Source: an uncultured Lachnospiraceae bacterium
GTDB taxonomy: Bacteria > Bacillota > Clostridia > Lachnospirales > Lachnospiraceae
Direction: 5' to 3'
Length of the DNA stretch: 30,567 nt
Assembly: GCA_910579085.1 (NCBI GenBank)
Contig: CAJTRU010000041.1
Span: 1 to 30,567 of the forward strand
How positions within the stretch are numbered: the first letter of the stretch is position 1; each line of letters begins with the position of its first letter. Under the pieces are notes generated by a model. That model was given only the letters and a program-made list of their open reading frames with translations, was not told where the DNA came from and ran no database searches. A program made the position numbers and the translations under genes. Of this stretch, positions 21,554-30,516 are shown piece after piece.

Positions 21554-22861
21554 TTATTCTGCCACACCTGCAAGGTAATTTATAAACTGCTGTGCTGTAC
21601 GCCCGGAAATACCACCGTGGCTTAATTCCCATTTATTAGCCTCCGCACATAGCTGTTCATATGACAGGTTTATTTCAGGATGTTTTGCAGCAAGCCCTTT
21701 CACAATATTAAAAAATTCCTGCTGTGATGGTTTATAAAAACCTATTGAAACACCAAAACGTGCCGCCAGTGACAGTTTTTCCTGCATTGTGTCAGAGCGG
21801 TGCAGTTCATCCTGTGACATGTCAGAACGGTCACTCCATGTTTCACGGATAAGATGCCTTCTGTTTGAAGTAGCATATACCAGCACATTTTCAGGCTTTG
21901 CCTCAAGCCCGCCTTCTATTACTGCCTTAAGGTACTTATATTCTATTTCAAATTCTTCAAATGACAAATCATCCATATAAATTATAAACTTGTAATTCCT
22001 GTTTTTAATTTCTGCAATTATACGTGATAAATCCTTAAATTCATGTTTAAAAACCTCAATCATGCGCAGCCCCTGGCTATAATACATATTTAATACGGCT
22101 TTAATGCTTGTAGATTTTCCAGTACCCGCATCACCAAACAATAGTACATTATTAGCAGCTTTTCCGTTTAAAAATGCTTCTGTATTCTCAACAAGTTTCT
22201 TTTTCTGTGCTTCATAACCTATAATATCATCAAGCACCATATCCCCTGTTGATGTTATAGGGGCTAAAATCCCGCCAGCGTCTTTATTAACTGAAACCCT
22301 GAAGGCTTTATTAAGTCCAAACTTTCCAACACCATATTTTTTATAAAAACCTGTTACAATATTATAAATCTGGTCTTCATCTACAGCTTTTTCTATAGCC
22401 TCACTAAGTTCCTGGACTTTTTCACTAACACTTTTATTAGAAATATGCCCGCTTTTTACTACTGCTTTATAATCAAGTATTACACTGAAACAGTTTATAC
22501 CAAGTTCATTTTCCATTTTAGTAAAATCATAATCAAAAAGCTTTTTAAATATTAAAAAATCACCCCTGGCAAATACATTAACTGTACCTTCATTCGCCCC
22601 TGTTTTCTCTGAAACAAGAGTAAACGGGTTTTCACTCATTGCCAGTATAAATGCTAAATAATTGTGCCATAAATTTTTGTCAAAACCATAGCATGTAGCA
22701 ATATCCAAAAGACGGTTTATCTCTATATAAATTTCTGTAATAAGGTTTTCCTTAATATAACCGCCTGCATCAAACTGCTGGCAAATATCCGCAAGCCTGA
22801 ATAATATACTGTCTTCACCAGCATTCCTGTAAATAACCAGTTTAGAAATTAAACGGTACAT
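21554..22861 (-). CDS. DUF815 family AAA-type ATPase
   Basis: The 435-residue cytosolic protein contains a P-loop, LLFGDAGTGKST (Walker A, 240-251), and a Walker B YMDDLSFEE (295-303), with a sensor-type stretch ATSNRRHLI and an arginine-rich tail typical of DUF815 (ATPases of unknown role close to the AAA+ family). The N-terminal 190 residues are helical and specific to this group. Known: DUF815 proteins are widespread in Clostridia and Proteobacteria; no accepted function exists. ATG 22861 has GGAGGTG about 5 nt upstream. It lies 30 nt after argS and 37 nt before the transglutaminase gene, so all are likely in one transcript. Confidence 0.9.
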   Translation of the reverse strand: MYRLISKLVIYRNAGEDSILFRLADICQQFDAGGYIKENLITEIYIEINRLLDIATCYGFDKNLWHNYLAFILAMSENPFTLVSEKTGANEGTVNVFARGDFLIFKKLFDYDFTKMENELGINCFSVILDYKAVVKSGHISNKSVSEKVQELSEAIEKAVDEDQIYNIVTGFYKKYGVGKFGLNKAFRVSVNKDAGGILAPITSTGDMVLDDIIGYEAQKKKLVENTEAFLNGKAANNVLLFGDAGTGKSTSIKAVLNMYYSQGLRMIEVFKHEFKDLSRIIAEIKNRNYKFIIYMDDLSFEEFEIEYKYLKAVIEGGLEAKPENVLVYATSNRRHLIRETWSDRSDMSQDELHRSDTMQEKLSLAARFGVSIGFYKPSQQEFFNIVKGLAAKHPEINLSYEQLCAEANKWELSHGGISGRTAQQFINYLAGVAE

Positions 22862-22891
22862 TTTACACCTCCAGTAAAAATATTATCATGT

Positions 22892-24658
22892 TTACATGCG
22901 TTCTGGTGCTTCAAGCCCTAAAAGCCCTGTCGCTGTCCCAAGAATATCCCCTGTAAGCCTGCTTAATTTAATATATGAATTACGCACTTTTGCATCTTCA
23001 TTGTTTACAATCCTGTTCTCATGGTAGAACTTGTTAAACGCATCAGAAAGCTCATATATAAACTGGCATATTTTATGTGGGGCCTGTTCATTATATGCTG
23101 CATAAACTGTATCCTGCCATTTGCAAAGTGAAAGCATTACATCTGTTTCACTCTGGCTGTGTGCAGGCTCTAATGGTGCATCTTCATCTATAACAATCCC
23201 TTTCTCCTTAACCTTTGCAAGAAGCGATTTTATACGTACTATTGTATAGAAAATATATGGCCCTGTATTGCCCTCAAATGAAGTGAAACGCTCCATGTCA
23301 AATATATAATCTTTTGATGCCTGGTTGCTTAAATCGCCATATTTAATTGCAGCAAGTGCAACTTTAGCAGCAACTTCTTTAATTTCGCCTTCTTCCATGT
23401 CACGCTCCTGCATTTTTTCAAGCACTTTTTCTTCAACTTCATTAAGAAGCTTTTCAAGACGTGGCACACCACCATCACGTGTTTTAAAAGGCTTGCCATC
23501 TTTGCCATTAATTGTCCCGTTACCTATAAATATGAGTTCTGCATCACTTCCTATTATCTTTGTCTTCCTTGCACACCTGAATACCTGTTCAAAGTAAAGC
23601 GACTGCCTTTTATCAACAACATAAATAATCTTTGACGGGCCAAAAAGTTTTTTACGTTCTACAATAGTAGCAAGGTCTGTTGTATTATAAAGTGTTGCCC
23701 CGTTTGATTTAAGTATCATACATGGAGGCACTTCTTTTGTATCTGTTTCTTCTTTAACATCAACAACTAAAGCGCCATCATCTATATGTGCATAACCGCC
23801 CTCTTTCATATCCTTTACCATATCCGGGATATATGGCTGTGCATCCGACTCTTTCTTCCAGAGGTCAAATTCTACATTAAGCCTTGTATACACCTTTTTC
23901 AAATCATTTACAGATACATTAATAATATGCTGCCAGAGTGCAATATACCCTTTTCTGCCTGCCTGTAACTGTGCAGTTGCCTCCTGTGCCTCTTCTTTAT
24001 ATTCTGGATGCTCCTTTGAATATTTACTTGCAAATGGATATATTTCTTCCAGTTCACTTATAGTAAATGGTGCTTCTTCTGGGTATTCCCCTTCAAAGCT
24101 TTCATCAAAATATACAAGTTCCGGGCTGCGTCTTTTAATTTCTGTAATAATAAGCCCTATAGGAAGCCCCCAGTCGCCAAGATGTGCATCACCAATTACA
24201 TTATGTCCAAGATAACGTGCTGTAAGCTTAATGCTTTCACCAATAACTGCCGGCCTTAAATGTCCTACATGTAAAGGCTTTGCAACATTTGCCCCGCCAT
24301 AGTCAATAACAATTGTCTGTGGCTTGTCCGTTTTTTCACATCCAAATGTTTCATCTTCTGCCATCTGGCATATATAATTTGAAAGAAAACTGCCACTCAA
24401 TGTTATATTAATAAAACCTGGCTTTAACGCCTGTACTTCACTAAAACTCTGGCTTTCTTTTAAAATGGCTGCCACCTCTTCCGCCATCTGTATTGGTGCT
24501 TTATGGTACTCCTTTGCAGCAGAAAGCGCACCATTACACTGGTACTGGCACAAATCAGGGCGGTTTGACAAAGCCGCCTTTGCATACTTTTCACTATATC
24601 CTGCCTTTTTAAATGCTTCACATAACTCTTCCTGAATTAATTCAATTATAGTTTTCAT
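22892..24658 (-). CDS. argS: Arginyl-tRNA synthetase
   Basis: ArgS charges tRNA-Arg with arginine. The product is 588 residues from ATG 24658, chosen because GGAG lies 6 nt upstream; the ATG at 24670 supplies that GGAG itself. The N-terminal Add-1 tRNA-binding domain is followed by the class I catalytic fold with ANVAKPLHVGHLRP (HIGH box HVGH), and the C-terminal anticodon-binding domain with FEGNTGPYIFY-type signature and RLTGDILGTATGLLGLEAPERM tail (partly quoted). A canonical KMSKS is not required in this family and the loop here is KPFKTRDGG. It lies between aroA (26 nt) and the DUF815 gene (30 nt). Confidence 0.96.
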   Translation of the reverse strand: MKTIIELIQEELCEAFKKAGYSEKYAKAALSNRPDLCQYQCNGALSAAKEYHKAPIQMAEEVAAILKESQSFSEVQALKPGFINITLSGSFLSNYICQMAEDETFGCEKTDKPQTIVIDYGGANVAKPLHVGHLRPAVIGESIKLTARYLGHNVIGDAHLGDWGLPIGLIITEIKRRSPELVYFDESFEGEYPEEAPFTISELEEIYPFASKYSKEHPEYKEEAQEATAQLQAGRKGYIALWQHIINVSVNDLKKVYTRLNVEFDLWKKESDAQPYIPDMVKDMKEGGYAHIDDGALVVDVKEETDTKEVPPCMILKSNGATLYNTTDLATIVERKKLFGPSKIIYVVDKRQSLYFEQVFRCARKTKIIGSDAELIFIGNGTINGKDGKPFKTRDGGVPRLEKLLNEVEEKVLEKMQERDMEEGEIKEVAAKVALAAIKYGDLSNQASKDYIFDMERFTSFEGNTGPYIFYTIVRIKSLLAKVKEKGIVIDEDAPLEPAHSQSETDVMLSLCKWQDTVYAAYNEQAPHKICQFIYELSDAFNKFYHENRIVNNEDAKVRNSYIKLSRLTGDILGTATGLLGLEAPERM

Positions 24659-24684
24659 TTTAATCTCCATTCTTTTACTACTTT

Positions 24685-25995
24685 TTAGTATAAACTTTCT
24701 ATAACATCAAAATAACCTGCAAACGTCTTGCTACAGCACAAAGGATTTTCAATTTCTATGCCTTCTGCTGCCATTCCTGTAACTGTAAATGCCATTGCTG
24801 CCCTGTGGTCATTGTAAGTCTGTATTACAGCTGGCTTTGGGAAACCTGGATAAATTACAACCCCGTCCTCATGTTCATCACACTTTATTCCCATACGCCT
24901 GGTTTCATTAACAATAACCTTAATCCTGTCAGATTCCTGTCCCCTTATATGGCTTACTCCCCTTATTGTTACAGGAGACTCTGCAAATGGTGCTATTGCC
25001 GCAAGGGTAAGTGCCTGGTCTGAAAAATCAGCCATATTAACATCTATTCCCTTAAGCCTGCCATCCGGGGCATATAGTTTTAACTCCCCGCTGCTGCCCC
25101 ATTCTTTGCGGCATCCCATTTCTTCAAGGACACCAATAAACTTCATATCCCCTTGCAGGCTGTCCTTCATTATATGTTTAACAACTGCTGTGCCACCTGT
25201 AACCGCTGCTATTGCATAAAAATAACATGCGGCCGAAACATCAGGCTCTATCTGGTACTCCTTTATATTATAAGAACCCTGTACCACTCTGTAGCAGTCT
25301 GCACCAGGCTTTTCCACTCCCCTGTGCCCAAACTGTTTCATCATCTGTTCTGTAATCATTACATAAGACCTTGCATCCCTTTTTCCTGTAAGCTCTATTG
25401 TTAATGAACCAAATAACGCAGGGGCTGTCATAAGAAGCGCACTAAGGAACTGGCTGCTTCTGTCAATATTTAACTGGACAGTCCTTTCTGGCATTACATC
25501 CTGTAAATTATTATTACCAGGGTTTCTTATGCCTGTAACCCGCATTGGAAAATTATATTCTTCCCCAAGCCATTCAAACTTTGCACCTAAATCCTCAAGC
25601 ACCTCCAATAGTTCCCTTACAGGTCTTTTCTTCATCTGCTCTGAAGAATTAATTGTATAAATACCATTGCCCATTGCTATAAATGCAGTTAAAAACCTTG
25701 CGGCTGTGCCTGCACTCCCAACATCAACAGAAGCTTCTTCCAAAGGAATACTGCCACCCATACCCTTAATCCTGACAGTCTTTTTTATCCTGTCTGTCTC
25801 TGTTTTAAATCCAAGCCCTTCAAGTGCTTTCAAAAAAACATAAGAGTCCTCACTAAACTGCACACCTTTAAGAAGAGTCTCACCATTTCCCATAGCAGCA
25901 AGCAGCAGTGCCCTGTTTGTAATACTCTTAGAACCTGGCACTTCCACATCTATATAGGCAGGACGTGTAAACTTCCTCACTTTATAAATATCCAT
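24685..25995 (-). CDS. aroA: 3-phosphoshikimate 1-carboxyvinyltransferase (EPSP synthase)
   Basis: AroA joins shikimate-3-phosphate with phosphoenolpyruvate, the sixth step of the shikimate pathway. The product is 436 residues from ATG 25995. The catalytic motifs are present: PGSKSITNRALLLAAM (substrate Lys/Ser), GSAGTAARFLTAF (a class II-like loop, Ala after Gly-Thr), RPVRELLEVLEDLGA-type, and IRGVSHIRGQESDRI near the C-terminus. The start is the weakest part: ATG 25995 has only a distant AAAGG 16 nt upstream; a TTG at 26022 in the same frame is the alternative and would add 9 residues. A class II-type enzyme would be predicted to be less glyphosate-sensitive, but this was not tested by alignment. 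First gene of a four-gene operon with a long structured leader. Confidence 0.94.
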   Translation of the reverse strand: MDIYKVRKFTRPAYIDVEVPGSKSITNRALLLAAMGNGETLLKGVQFSEDSYVFLKALEGLGFKTETDRIKKTVRIKGMGGSIPLEEASVDVGSAGTAARFLTAFIAMGNGIYTINSSEQMKKRPVRELLEVLEDLGAKFEWLGEEYNFPMRVTGIRNPGNNNLQDVMPERTVQLNIDRSSQFLSALLMTAPALFGSLTIELTGKRDARSYVMITEQMMKQFGHRGVEKPGADCYRVVQGSYNIKEYQIEPDVSAACYFYAIAAVTGGTAVVKHIMKDSLQGDMKFIGVLEEMGCRKEWGSSGELKLYAPDGRLKGIDVNMADFSDQALTLAAIAPFAESPVTIRGVSHIRGQESDRIKVIVNETRRMGIKCDEHEDGVVIYPGFPKPAVIQTYNDHRAAMAFTVTGMAAEGIEIENPLCCSKTFAGYFDVIESLY

Positions 25996-26050
25996 CTGTA
26001 AAATAACCAGCCTTTCAGTCAAAGTAATATGATAATGCCATGGCCAAAAT

Positions 26051-26193
26051 CAGATAGCAATGCATGTTTACATGCAAACTGCTATCTGCTGGCTTGGCCC
26101 GCCAGACACCAGCAAGAAGCAGATTTGCTTGTAAATATGCGGGATTGCCGGTGTTTGCAGGATTGCGGGAATTGCGCAGCAATGCAGCAATCC
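26051..26193 (-). promoter_or_regulatory. Structured leader of aroA with two competing folds
   Basis: Seen in the sequence, on the minus strand: a first hairpin at 26160-26193 (GGATTGC/GCAATCC with an inner ATTGC/GCAAT). Next, an imperfect long stem joins 26106-26148 with 26057-26094. The latter region can instead fold on itself as 26051-26088, a 9-pair CAGATAGCA/TGCTATCTG stem with a TGCATG-TAAA-CATGCA apex, followed by ATTTTGG. This pattern of mutually exclusive stems resembles a terminator/antiterminator switch, though the U run is short. No T-box or known riboswitch motif was recognised. A mobile-element origin is the alternative. Confidence 0.45.
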
Positions 26194-26213
26194 GTGGCAT
26201 CATATGATGTATA

Positions 26214-26242
26214 AGTATAAGCCCATATAAAACATTTGTCAA
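26214..26242 (-). promoter_or_regulatory. Promoter of the aroA operon
   Basis: On the minus strand a perfect TTGACA (26237-26242) and TATACT (26214-26219) are 17 nt apart. Transcription should begin near 26207, giving a leader of about 210 nt before aroA. Confidence 0.75.
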
Positions 26243-26267
26243 AACAAATCCTGTAACAATGCGCATC

Positions 26268-26301
26268 CATTTGCAGTTATCATGTATTTGTTTAAACTGA
26301 C
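26268..26301 (+). repeat. Short dispersed repeat, copy 2
   Basis: It matches 4466-4499 (see that entry). It lies 26 nt upstream of the aroA promoter. The region 26302-26590 that follows is AT-rich and shows nothing recognisable beyond the next promoter. Confidence 0.4.
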
Positions 26302-26591
26302 TGTTTCCTTTGCCAGAGCCAGCAACATTCCGTAAAACAATTATTCCATAATCTTGTAGCATTGCAAATTGTTTTATCCATTTAGAAATTTTAAATATAA
26401 AATTTTATAAAACTGGCTTATATAATAATGAAGACTGGTTTTACTAACAGTCTAATGTTATATTTATCATCCACAAATACACTTCGTATTATATGTTAGC
26501 AATATGCCATTAAAGTATAAATATGCCTATTTGCTATTAATTATCAAAAGTTTTCCAGTTATTAAAACATTATATTTTAAGCATACACTGT

Positions 26592-26620
26592 TTGACTTTT
26601 ACTATATAATATGTTATATA
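26592..26620 (+). promoter_or_regulatory. Promoter of the exported-protein pair
   Basis: TTGACT (26592-26597) and TATATA (26615-26620) are 17 nt apart. The predicted start is near 26627, about 32 nt before the ATG, which has AAAGGAGG 8 nt upstream. Confidence 0.6.
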
Positions 26621-26658
26621 TATAGATATACTAAATATTATTAAAGGAGGAAACTTAT

Positions 26659-27540
26659 ATGTTTAAAAAACTATTATCAATTGCTTTATGTGGAGCAGGC
26701 GTATTTTACTTTGCAGGTTCTGTTGCAAGCGCATCAGAAAGAACTATCTATTCAAAAAGCATACCAGAAATGGCAAATGCAAATACCATAATACAATACG
26801 AGGGAAATTCATTGTGGAAAGTTGTTGAAGATACACCAGCAGATATTAAAGAATTACCTTGTACTACAGAAACCCCTGCACTCAGCTTTAATAATGCAAT
26901 TAACACACTGGAAACATCAAAAAATACAAGACAGTTTTATGAAGAAGACGCTGGTCCGGTTTATGAAGAAGTCCTGCCAGACCCAGAATTAGGAATGAGG
27001 GTATTATATGATAACTGGGGAGAACTTGAAAAAATATACATATTAAACAATAACAGCTACCAGGAAATAAATAAAACAATGGCACAAATTTCTGCCCAGA
27101 GAGTTGTAGTAGACTTAACAGAATTAAAGGTATTACCACAAGGAAAAAGACTGCCAGTAGGAACATACAGATATGGCAAATTAGTACCTGAGTCAGAGAA
27201 ACTATTAGGAATTGCAAGAAATGTGATAAAGATTACTTCTGGTAATGTAACAGGAAAAGGCGATTTCTCAGTTTTTGATGATGAAAAAGGAGACAATAGT
27301 AACTACTTGCAGAAAGGTGACTGTGCAACTAACAGAAAAATTGACAACCCTAAATCTGGTAAAATAATAACTGTTACTAACAAGACAAATAATATCACAT
27401 CTACTTTTACTAAAAATGATAATGGCGACTTACCAAATGCAGTAATTGATATATGGAAAACAGGAGTTAAAAACCTTGGCGTCACCTCTACTAACTATAA
27501 TAACATTAAACAGGCGGCTGTTTATACATATGATTTTTAA
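26659..27540 (+). CDS. Exported protein of unknown function, possible double-psi beta-barrel C-terminus
   Basis: The 293-residue product starts with a signal peptide (1-25, VASA then SERT) and so is probably secreted. The middle (30-200) is not recognised. The C-terminal about 70 residues read KGDCATNRKIDNP, then KIITVTNKTNNITSTFTKND and NGDLPNAVIDIWKTGVKNLGV. This resembles the RlpA-like double-psi beta-barrel pattern: a G-x-x-AT start, a VTN-x-x-x-x-x turn, an ND-x-G catalytic-type Asp, and a VID-x-x-x-x-x-x-x-LG closing helix. That match is by eye and moderate. If right, the protein could act on or bind peptidoglycan. Strong promoter and AAAGGAGG site; the following lipoprotein gene is 57 nt downstream in the same direction. 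Confidence 0.7.
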   Translation: MFKKLLSIALCGAGVFYFAGSVASASERTIYSKSIPEMANANTIIQYEGNSLWKVVEDTPADIKELPCTTETPALSFNNAINTLETSKNTRQFYEEDAGPVYEEVLPDPELGMRVLYDNWGELEKIYILNNNSYQEINKTMAQISAQRVVVDLTELKVLPQGKRLPVGTYRYGKLVPESEKLLGIARNVIKITSGNVTGKGDFSVFDDEKGDNSNYLQKGDCATNRKIDNPKSGKIITVTNKTNNITSTFTKNDNGDLPNAVIDIWKTGVKNLGVTSTNYNNIKQAAVYTYDF

Positions 27541-27597
27541 AGAACAGTATATACAAAGACCAGTACATAATAACAATTTTAAAGAGGTATATAACAT

Positions 27598-28596
27598 ATG
27601 AAACGGATTTGTATATTATTTGTCTTTATCATAACCTGCTTTTCAGGCTGTAATTCCAGACAGCCTGAAAAACAGGAAGTATCTGTAAGTGCCACAAGTA
27701 CCCCGCTTCCAGATACCCCTGGACTATCACCTTATCTTTCAATAACTGAATCTTACTACACTGATACATCAGAAACAGGTATAGGCAGCCAGTGTATTAT
27801 ATACGATTTACAGACTAAAAAATTTGTCCATAAAGGTTCTGTTGATTACACATCAGCATATCCACTGGCAGCATACTCAAAAAATTTTGATGATATATTT
27901 TTTAGTGCTGACAGCGGACATGGTGACCAGGTATACCAGTACAGCAATAACCAGAATATACAGCTTACAGACAAATTTTATGCTATTAACTATATTATAC
28001 CATGCGGTAATAAACTTTTTGTAGCTGCCAAGCTGTTAAAACATTACTGTATAGAACCATTTATATTTGACCCAGTTTCCAAAGAAGTGGACAGGGTATT
28101 TGAAGACAAGGAAGATGACCGCTTTACATGGTCTGTCGGAACAATCCCTGAATCCAATTCTGTTTTATTTTCTTACTACTCTGACAGCGTTCAACGGAAC
28201 TGTGATGAAAATGATTGTTCTACATCGGGAATTGCATTATTAAATATGGAAACAGGCAAAGTAAAACAGATATATAAAATACATAAGTATATATGGGGTG
28301 TTGCAGGTAATGAAGAGAAATTATATATCTGCTGCGCAAAGGCAGGTGTAGGCAAAAGAAACTACAATATCCTTTATGAAGTAGACATGGCTACAAAGAA
28401 AAAAAAGAAACTGGATGTCCCTATAGTTGTAACAGAAAAACTAGAACTATGGAACAATACATTGTATTGTATAGGACGTGAAAAAAATGATGAAAACAGA
28501 GGTATATATGCTATTGACCTGGACACATTAAAAGCAGAACCTGTCTACCTCCAGCAAGAAGATGCTTTTATTAATGATTTTTCTATGTGTTATTAG
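27598..28596 (+). CDS. Lipoprotein of unknown function, beta-propeller-like
   Basis: The 332-residue product has a lipoprotein signal with FSGC and Cys18, then a Ser/Thr/Pro-rich linker (about 25-50). The rest consists of repeated short beta strands with patterns such as QCIIYDLQTKKFVHKG, IALLNMETGKVKQIYK, ILYEVDMATKKKKKLD and IYAIDLDTLKAEPVY. Each is a strand ending in a D/N-x-x-T-x-K turn, as expected of WD40/DUF5050-like propellers with about six or seven blades. No enzyme motif is seen. AAAGAGG lies about 10 nt before the ATG. It follows the exported protein at 26659 and is probably co-transcribed with it. Confidence 0.75.
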   Translation: MKRICILFVFIITCFSGCNSRQPEKQEVSVSATSTPLPDTPGLSPYLSITESYYTDTSETGIGSQCIIYDLQTKKFVHKGSVDYTSAYPLAAYSKNFDDIFFSADSGHGDQVYQYSNNQNIQLTDKFYAINYIIPCGNKLFVAAKLLKHYCIEPFIFDPVSKEVDRVFEDKEDDRFTWSVGTIPESNSVLFSYYSDSVQRNCDENDCSTSGIALLNMETGKVKQIYKIHKYIWGVAGNEEKLYICCAKAGVGKRNYNILYEVDMATKKKKKLDVPIVVTEKLELWNNTLYCIGREKNDENRGIYAIDLDTLKAEPVYLQQEDAFINDFSMCY

Positions 28597-28617
28597 TCTT
28601 AAATTACACAACACATT

Positions 28618-28670
28618 AAATAAATAAGCGCCATGCTTCTAATACTTTAAAACATGGCGCTTATTTATTT
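28618..28670. terminator. Bidirectional intrinsic terminator
   Basis: Eighteen perfect pairs join AAATAAATAAGCGCCATG (28618-28635) with 28653-28670 around a 17-nt loop. The A/T ends give T runs on both strands. It is shared by the lipoprotein gene (plus) and the GH5 gene (minus). Confidence 0.9.
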
Positions 28671-28744
28671 AGACAGAACATGTAAACTCATTAATTCAAA
28701 AACCATTCCTATAATAATATACAAAATATTCCATCCTGGAAATA

Positions 28745-30328
28745 TTACTCCTTAATTTTCCTTGCTGTTTCTGACACTACCTTCTGGTCACTCTCTGATT
28801 TTACAGAATAACTGGTTCTTGAATAAAAATTATCATTAATATCCCAAAGAACTGGCACAAACCCATAACTAACTGCCATATCCATAATTATGCTTAGGCA
28901 TTGTGATGACTCCTTATACAACGCATTATCCGCCATATGCCCGCTATCATAAATTGATGTACACTCACCAACAAAAACAGGTATACCTTTATCTGTAAAT
29001 GCCTCTTTTAACAGTTCACACTGCTGCCTGCTGTAATCAAGCCATTCCTGGCTTCCTGTATTTTCAGCCCAGTACATTGCATTATCAATATAGTGTACCG
29101 AAACCATAAGCCTGCCATCAGCAGTGTCATAAGGCATCTTAAAACGTGTATCTGTTGTTTTATCAATATTTGTCCACCAGCCTGATACAATTAAAAGCCT
29201 CTGTGCATTATTCCCGCCTGTACCTCTTACAGCATTTACAAATGTCTGGTTCATCTCATTAACATAATTATACAATTCATCATCTGTATAATTATCTTCC
29301 TCCCTTTGTGTACCAAGGTTCTCATTAAACCCCTCAAAAACAAGATAGCCAGAATAATCCTTAAAGTATTCTGCAATCTGTATCCAAAGCTTTTCTGCTA
29401 TTTTAAGTGCTTCATCTTTCGCATAATTCCTTATAATAAATTCATCATAATGATGTATATTAATTACAGCATATAAACCATCATCCAGACAGTATTTAAC
29501 AATTTCCTGCACACGTTCCATGTATTCCCTATTGATTTCAAACTTTCCATCGTCTTCCATCATATTGCCCCAGTAAACAGGTATTCTTACAGTAGAAAAA
29601 CCTGCTGCCTTATAACCATCAATAATTTCTTTTGTTGTTACTACTGCACCCCAGCATTTCTCATAATCCTGTGGCTGGTTTCCACCAATAGACTGTGCAC
29701 CTGTTGTTTTATTATCCTTGTCCGACCAGTGTGCTTCCATAGTATTCCCAAGATTAATACCAATTCCCATTTCCTTTACCATATTATTAATACCTGGTTT
29801 TGCACTATCCTCTGGAACTTGTGTTACACCAGGTGTAACAGACGGAAACAGGCTTGCTTCTGGAGATGGCATGGCACTGGCTTCTGGTACAGCACTGGCA
29901 ACTGGTGTAACATCTGGAGATGCTACTGGTTCTTTTGTCGGAACAACATCTGGTACTACCTTAATCTTACATACAAGCTTATTTGCCTTCTTTACAATTT
30001 TACTGCCTGTTTTAACAGAATACTTTACATTACAGGTAATCTTTGCTGTACCTTTTCTTATTGCCTTTACAACACCTTTCTTTGAAACGGAAGCAACACT
30101 GCTTTTTGAAGACAACCATTTATACTTAATATTCTCCGCCTTTACTGGTAAATTTTTAACCTTAAGTTTAAAAGCAGTTCCTGCTTCCATTGTTTTAGTC
30201 TTTCCTGCATTTAGCTGTATTCTGTTTCCAGCCAGCGCATAAACCTGGCTGTCCACTGGCACTATTGAAATAACCAGTAAAACCACCAGCAACAATGATA
30301 AAAATCTTTTATTGTTTCTTTCTCCCAT
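28745..30328 (-). CDS. Secreted GH5 endoglucanase with Ig-like domain
   Basis: The 527-residue enzyme has a signal peptide (about 1-32, ending VYALA), a bacterial Ig-like (Big_2) domain at about 35-126 (with KYKWLSSKSSVASVSKKGVVKA and GTAKITC), and a Ser/Pro/Thr-rich linker at 128-175. A GH5 catalytic domain follows (about 180-527). Catalytic residues are visible: acid/base Glu336 in FEGFNENLG and nucleophile Glu455 in FVGECTS. The GH5 hallmarks GINLGNTMEAHW, GFSTVRIPVYW, AVINIHHYDE and SVHYID are intact. Known for the family: endo-beta-1,4-glucanase or a related beta-glucanase or mannanase; the exact substrate cannot be set here. AGAGAGGA lies about 10 nt before ATG 30328. Single-gene unit with a shared terminator. 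No clear promoter was found in 30329-30500. Confidence 0.95.
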   Translation of the reverse strand: MGERNNKRFLSLLLVVLLVISIVPVDSQVYALAGNRIQLNAGKTKTMEAGTAFKLKVKNLPVKAENIKYKWLSSKSSVASVSKKGVVKAIRKGTAKITCNVKYSVKTGSKIVKKANKLVCKIKVVPDVVPTKEPVASPDVTPVASAVPEASAMPSPEASLFPSVTPGVTQVPEDSAKPGINNMVKEMGIGINLGNTMEAHWSDKDNKTTGAQSIGGNQPQDYEKCWGAVVTTKEIIDGYKAAGFSTVRIPVYWGNMMEDDGKFEINREYMERVQEIVKYCLDDGLYAVINIHHYDEFIIRNYAKDEALKIAEKLWIQIAEYFKDYSGYLVFEGFNENLGTQREEDNYTDDELYNYVNEMNQTFVNAVRGTGGNNAQRLLIVSGWWTNIDKTTDTRFKMPYDTADGRLMVSVHYIDNAMYWAENTGSQEWLDYSRQQCELLKEAFTDKGIPVFVGECTSIYDSGHMADNALYKESSQCLSIIMDMAVSYGFVPVLWDINDNFYSRTSYSVKSESDQKVVSETARKIKE

Positions 30329-30516
30329 CTGAACTTATCCTCTCTTAAAAATTTACATATAACAGTTTTAATGCTGCCATATTTTATAAGCTTATATAAT
30401 TTCACCTGTAAATACAAGCCTGGACAAAGCTTTATATTATCCTTTCGGATTTTACCACAATGCCTGTCTATTGTCTACTTCATACAACTCTGCTACAATA
30501 AAAAAGAGGTGAGGAT

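Noticed and set aside
26015..26362. Minus-strand frame of 115 codons overlapping the aroA leader
   Set aside because: It has no good ribosome site, crosses the aroA promoter, and is built from the GCAAT-rich hairpin repeats. It reads like a translated repeat, not a gene.
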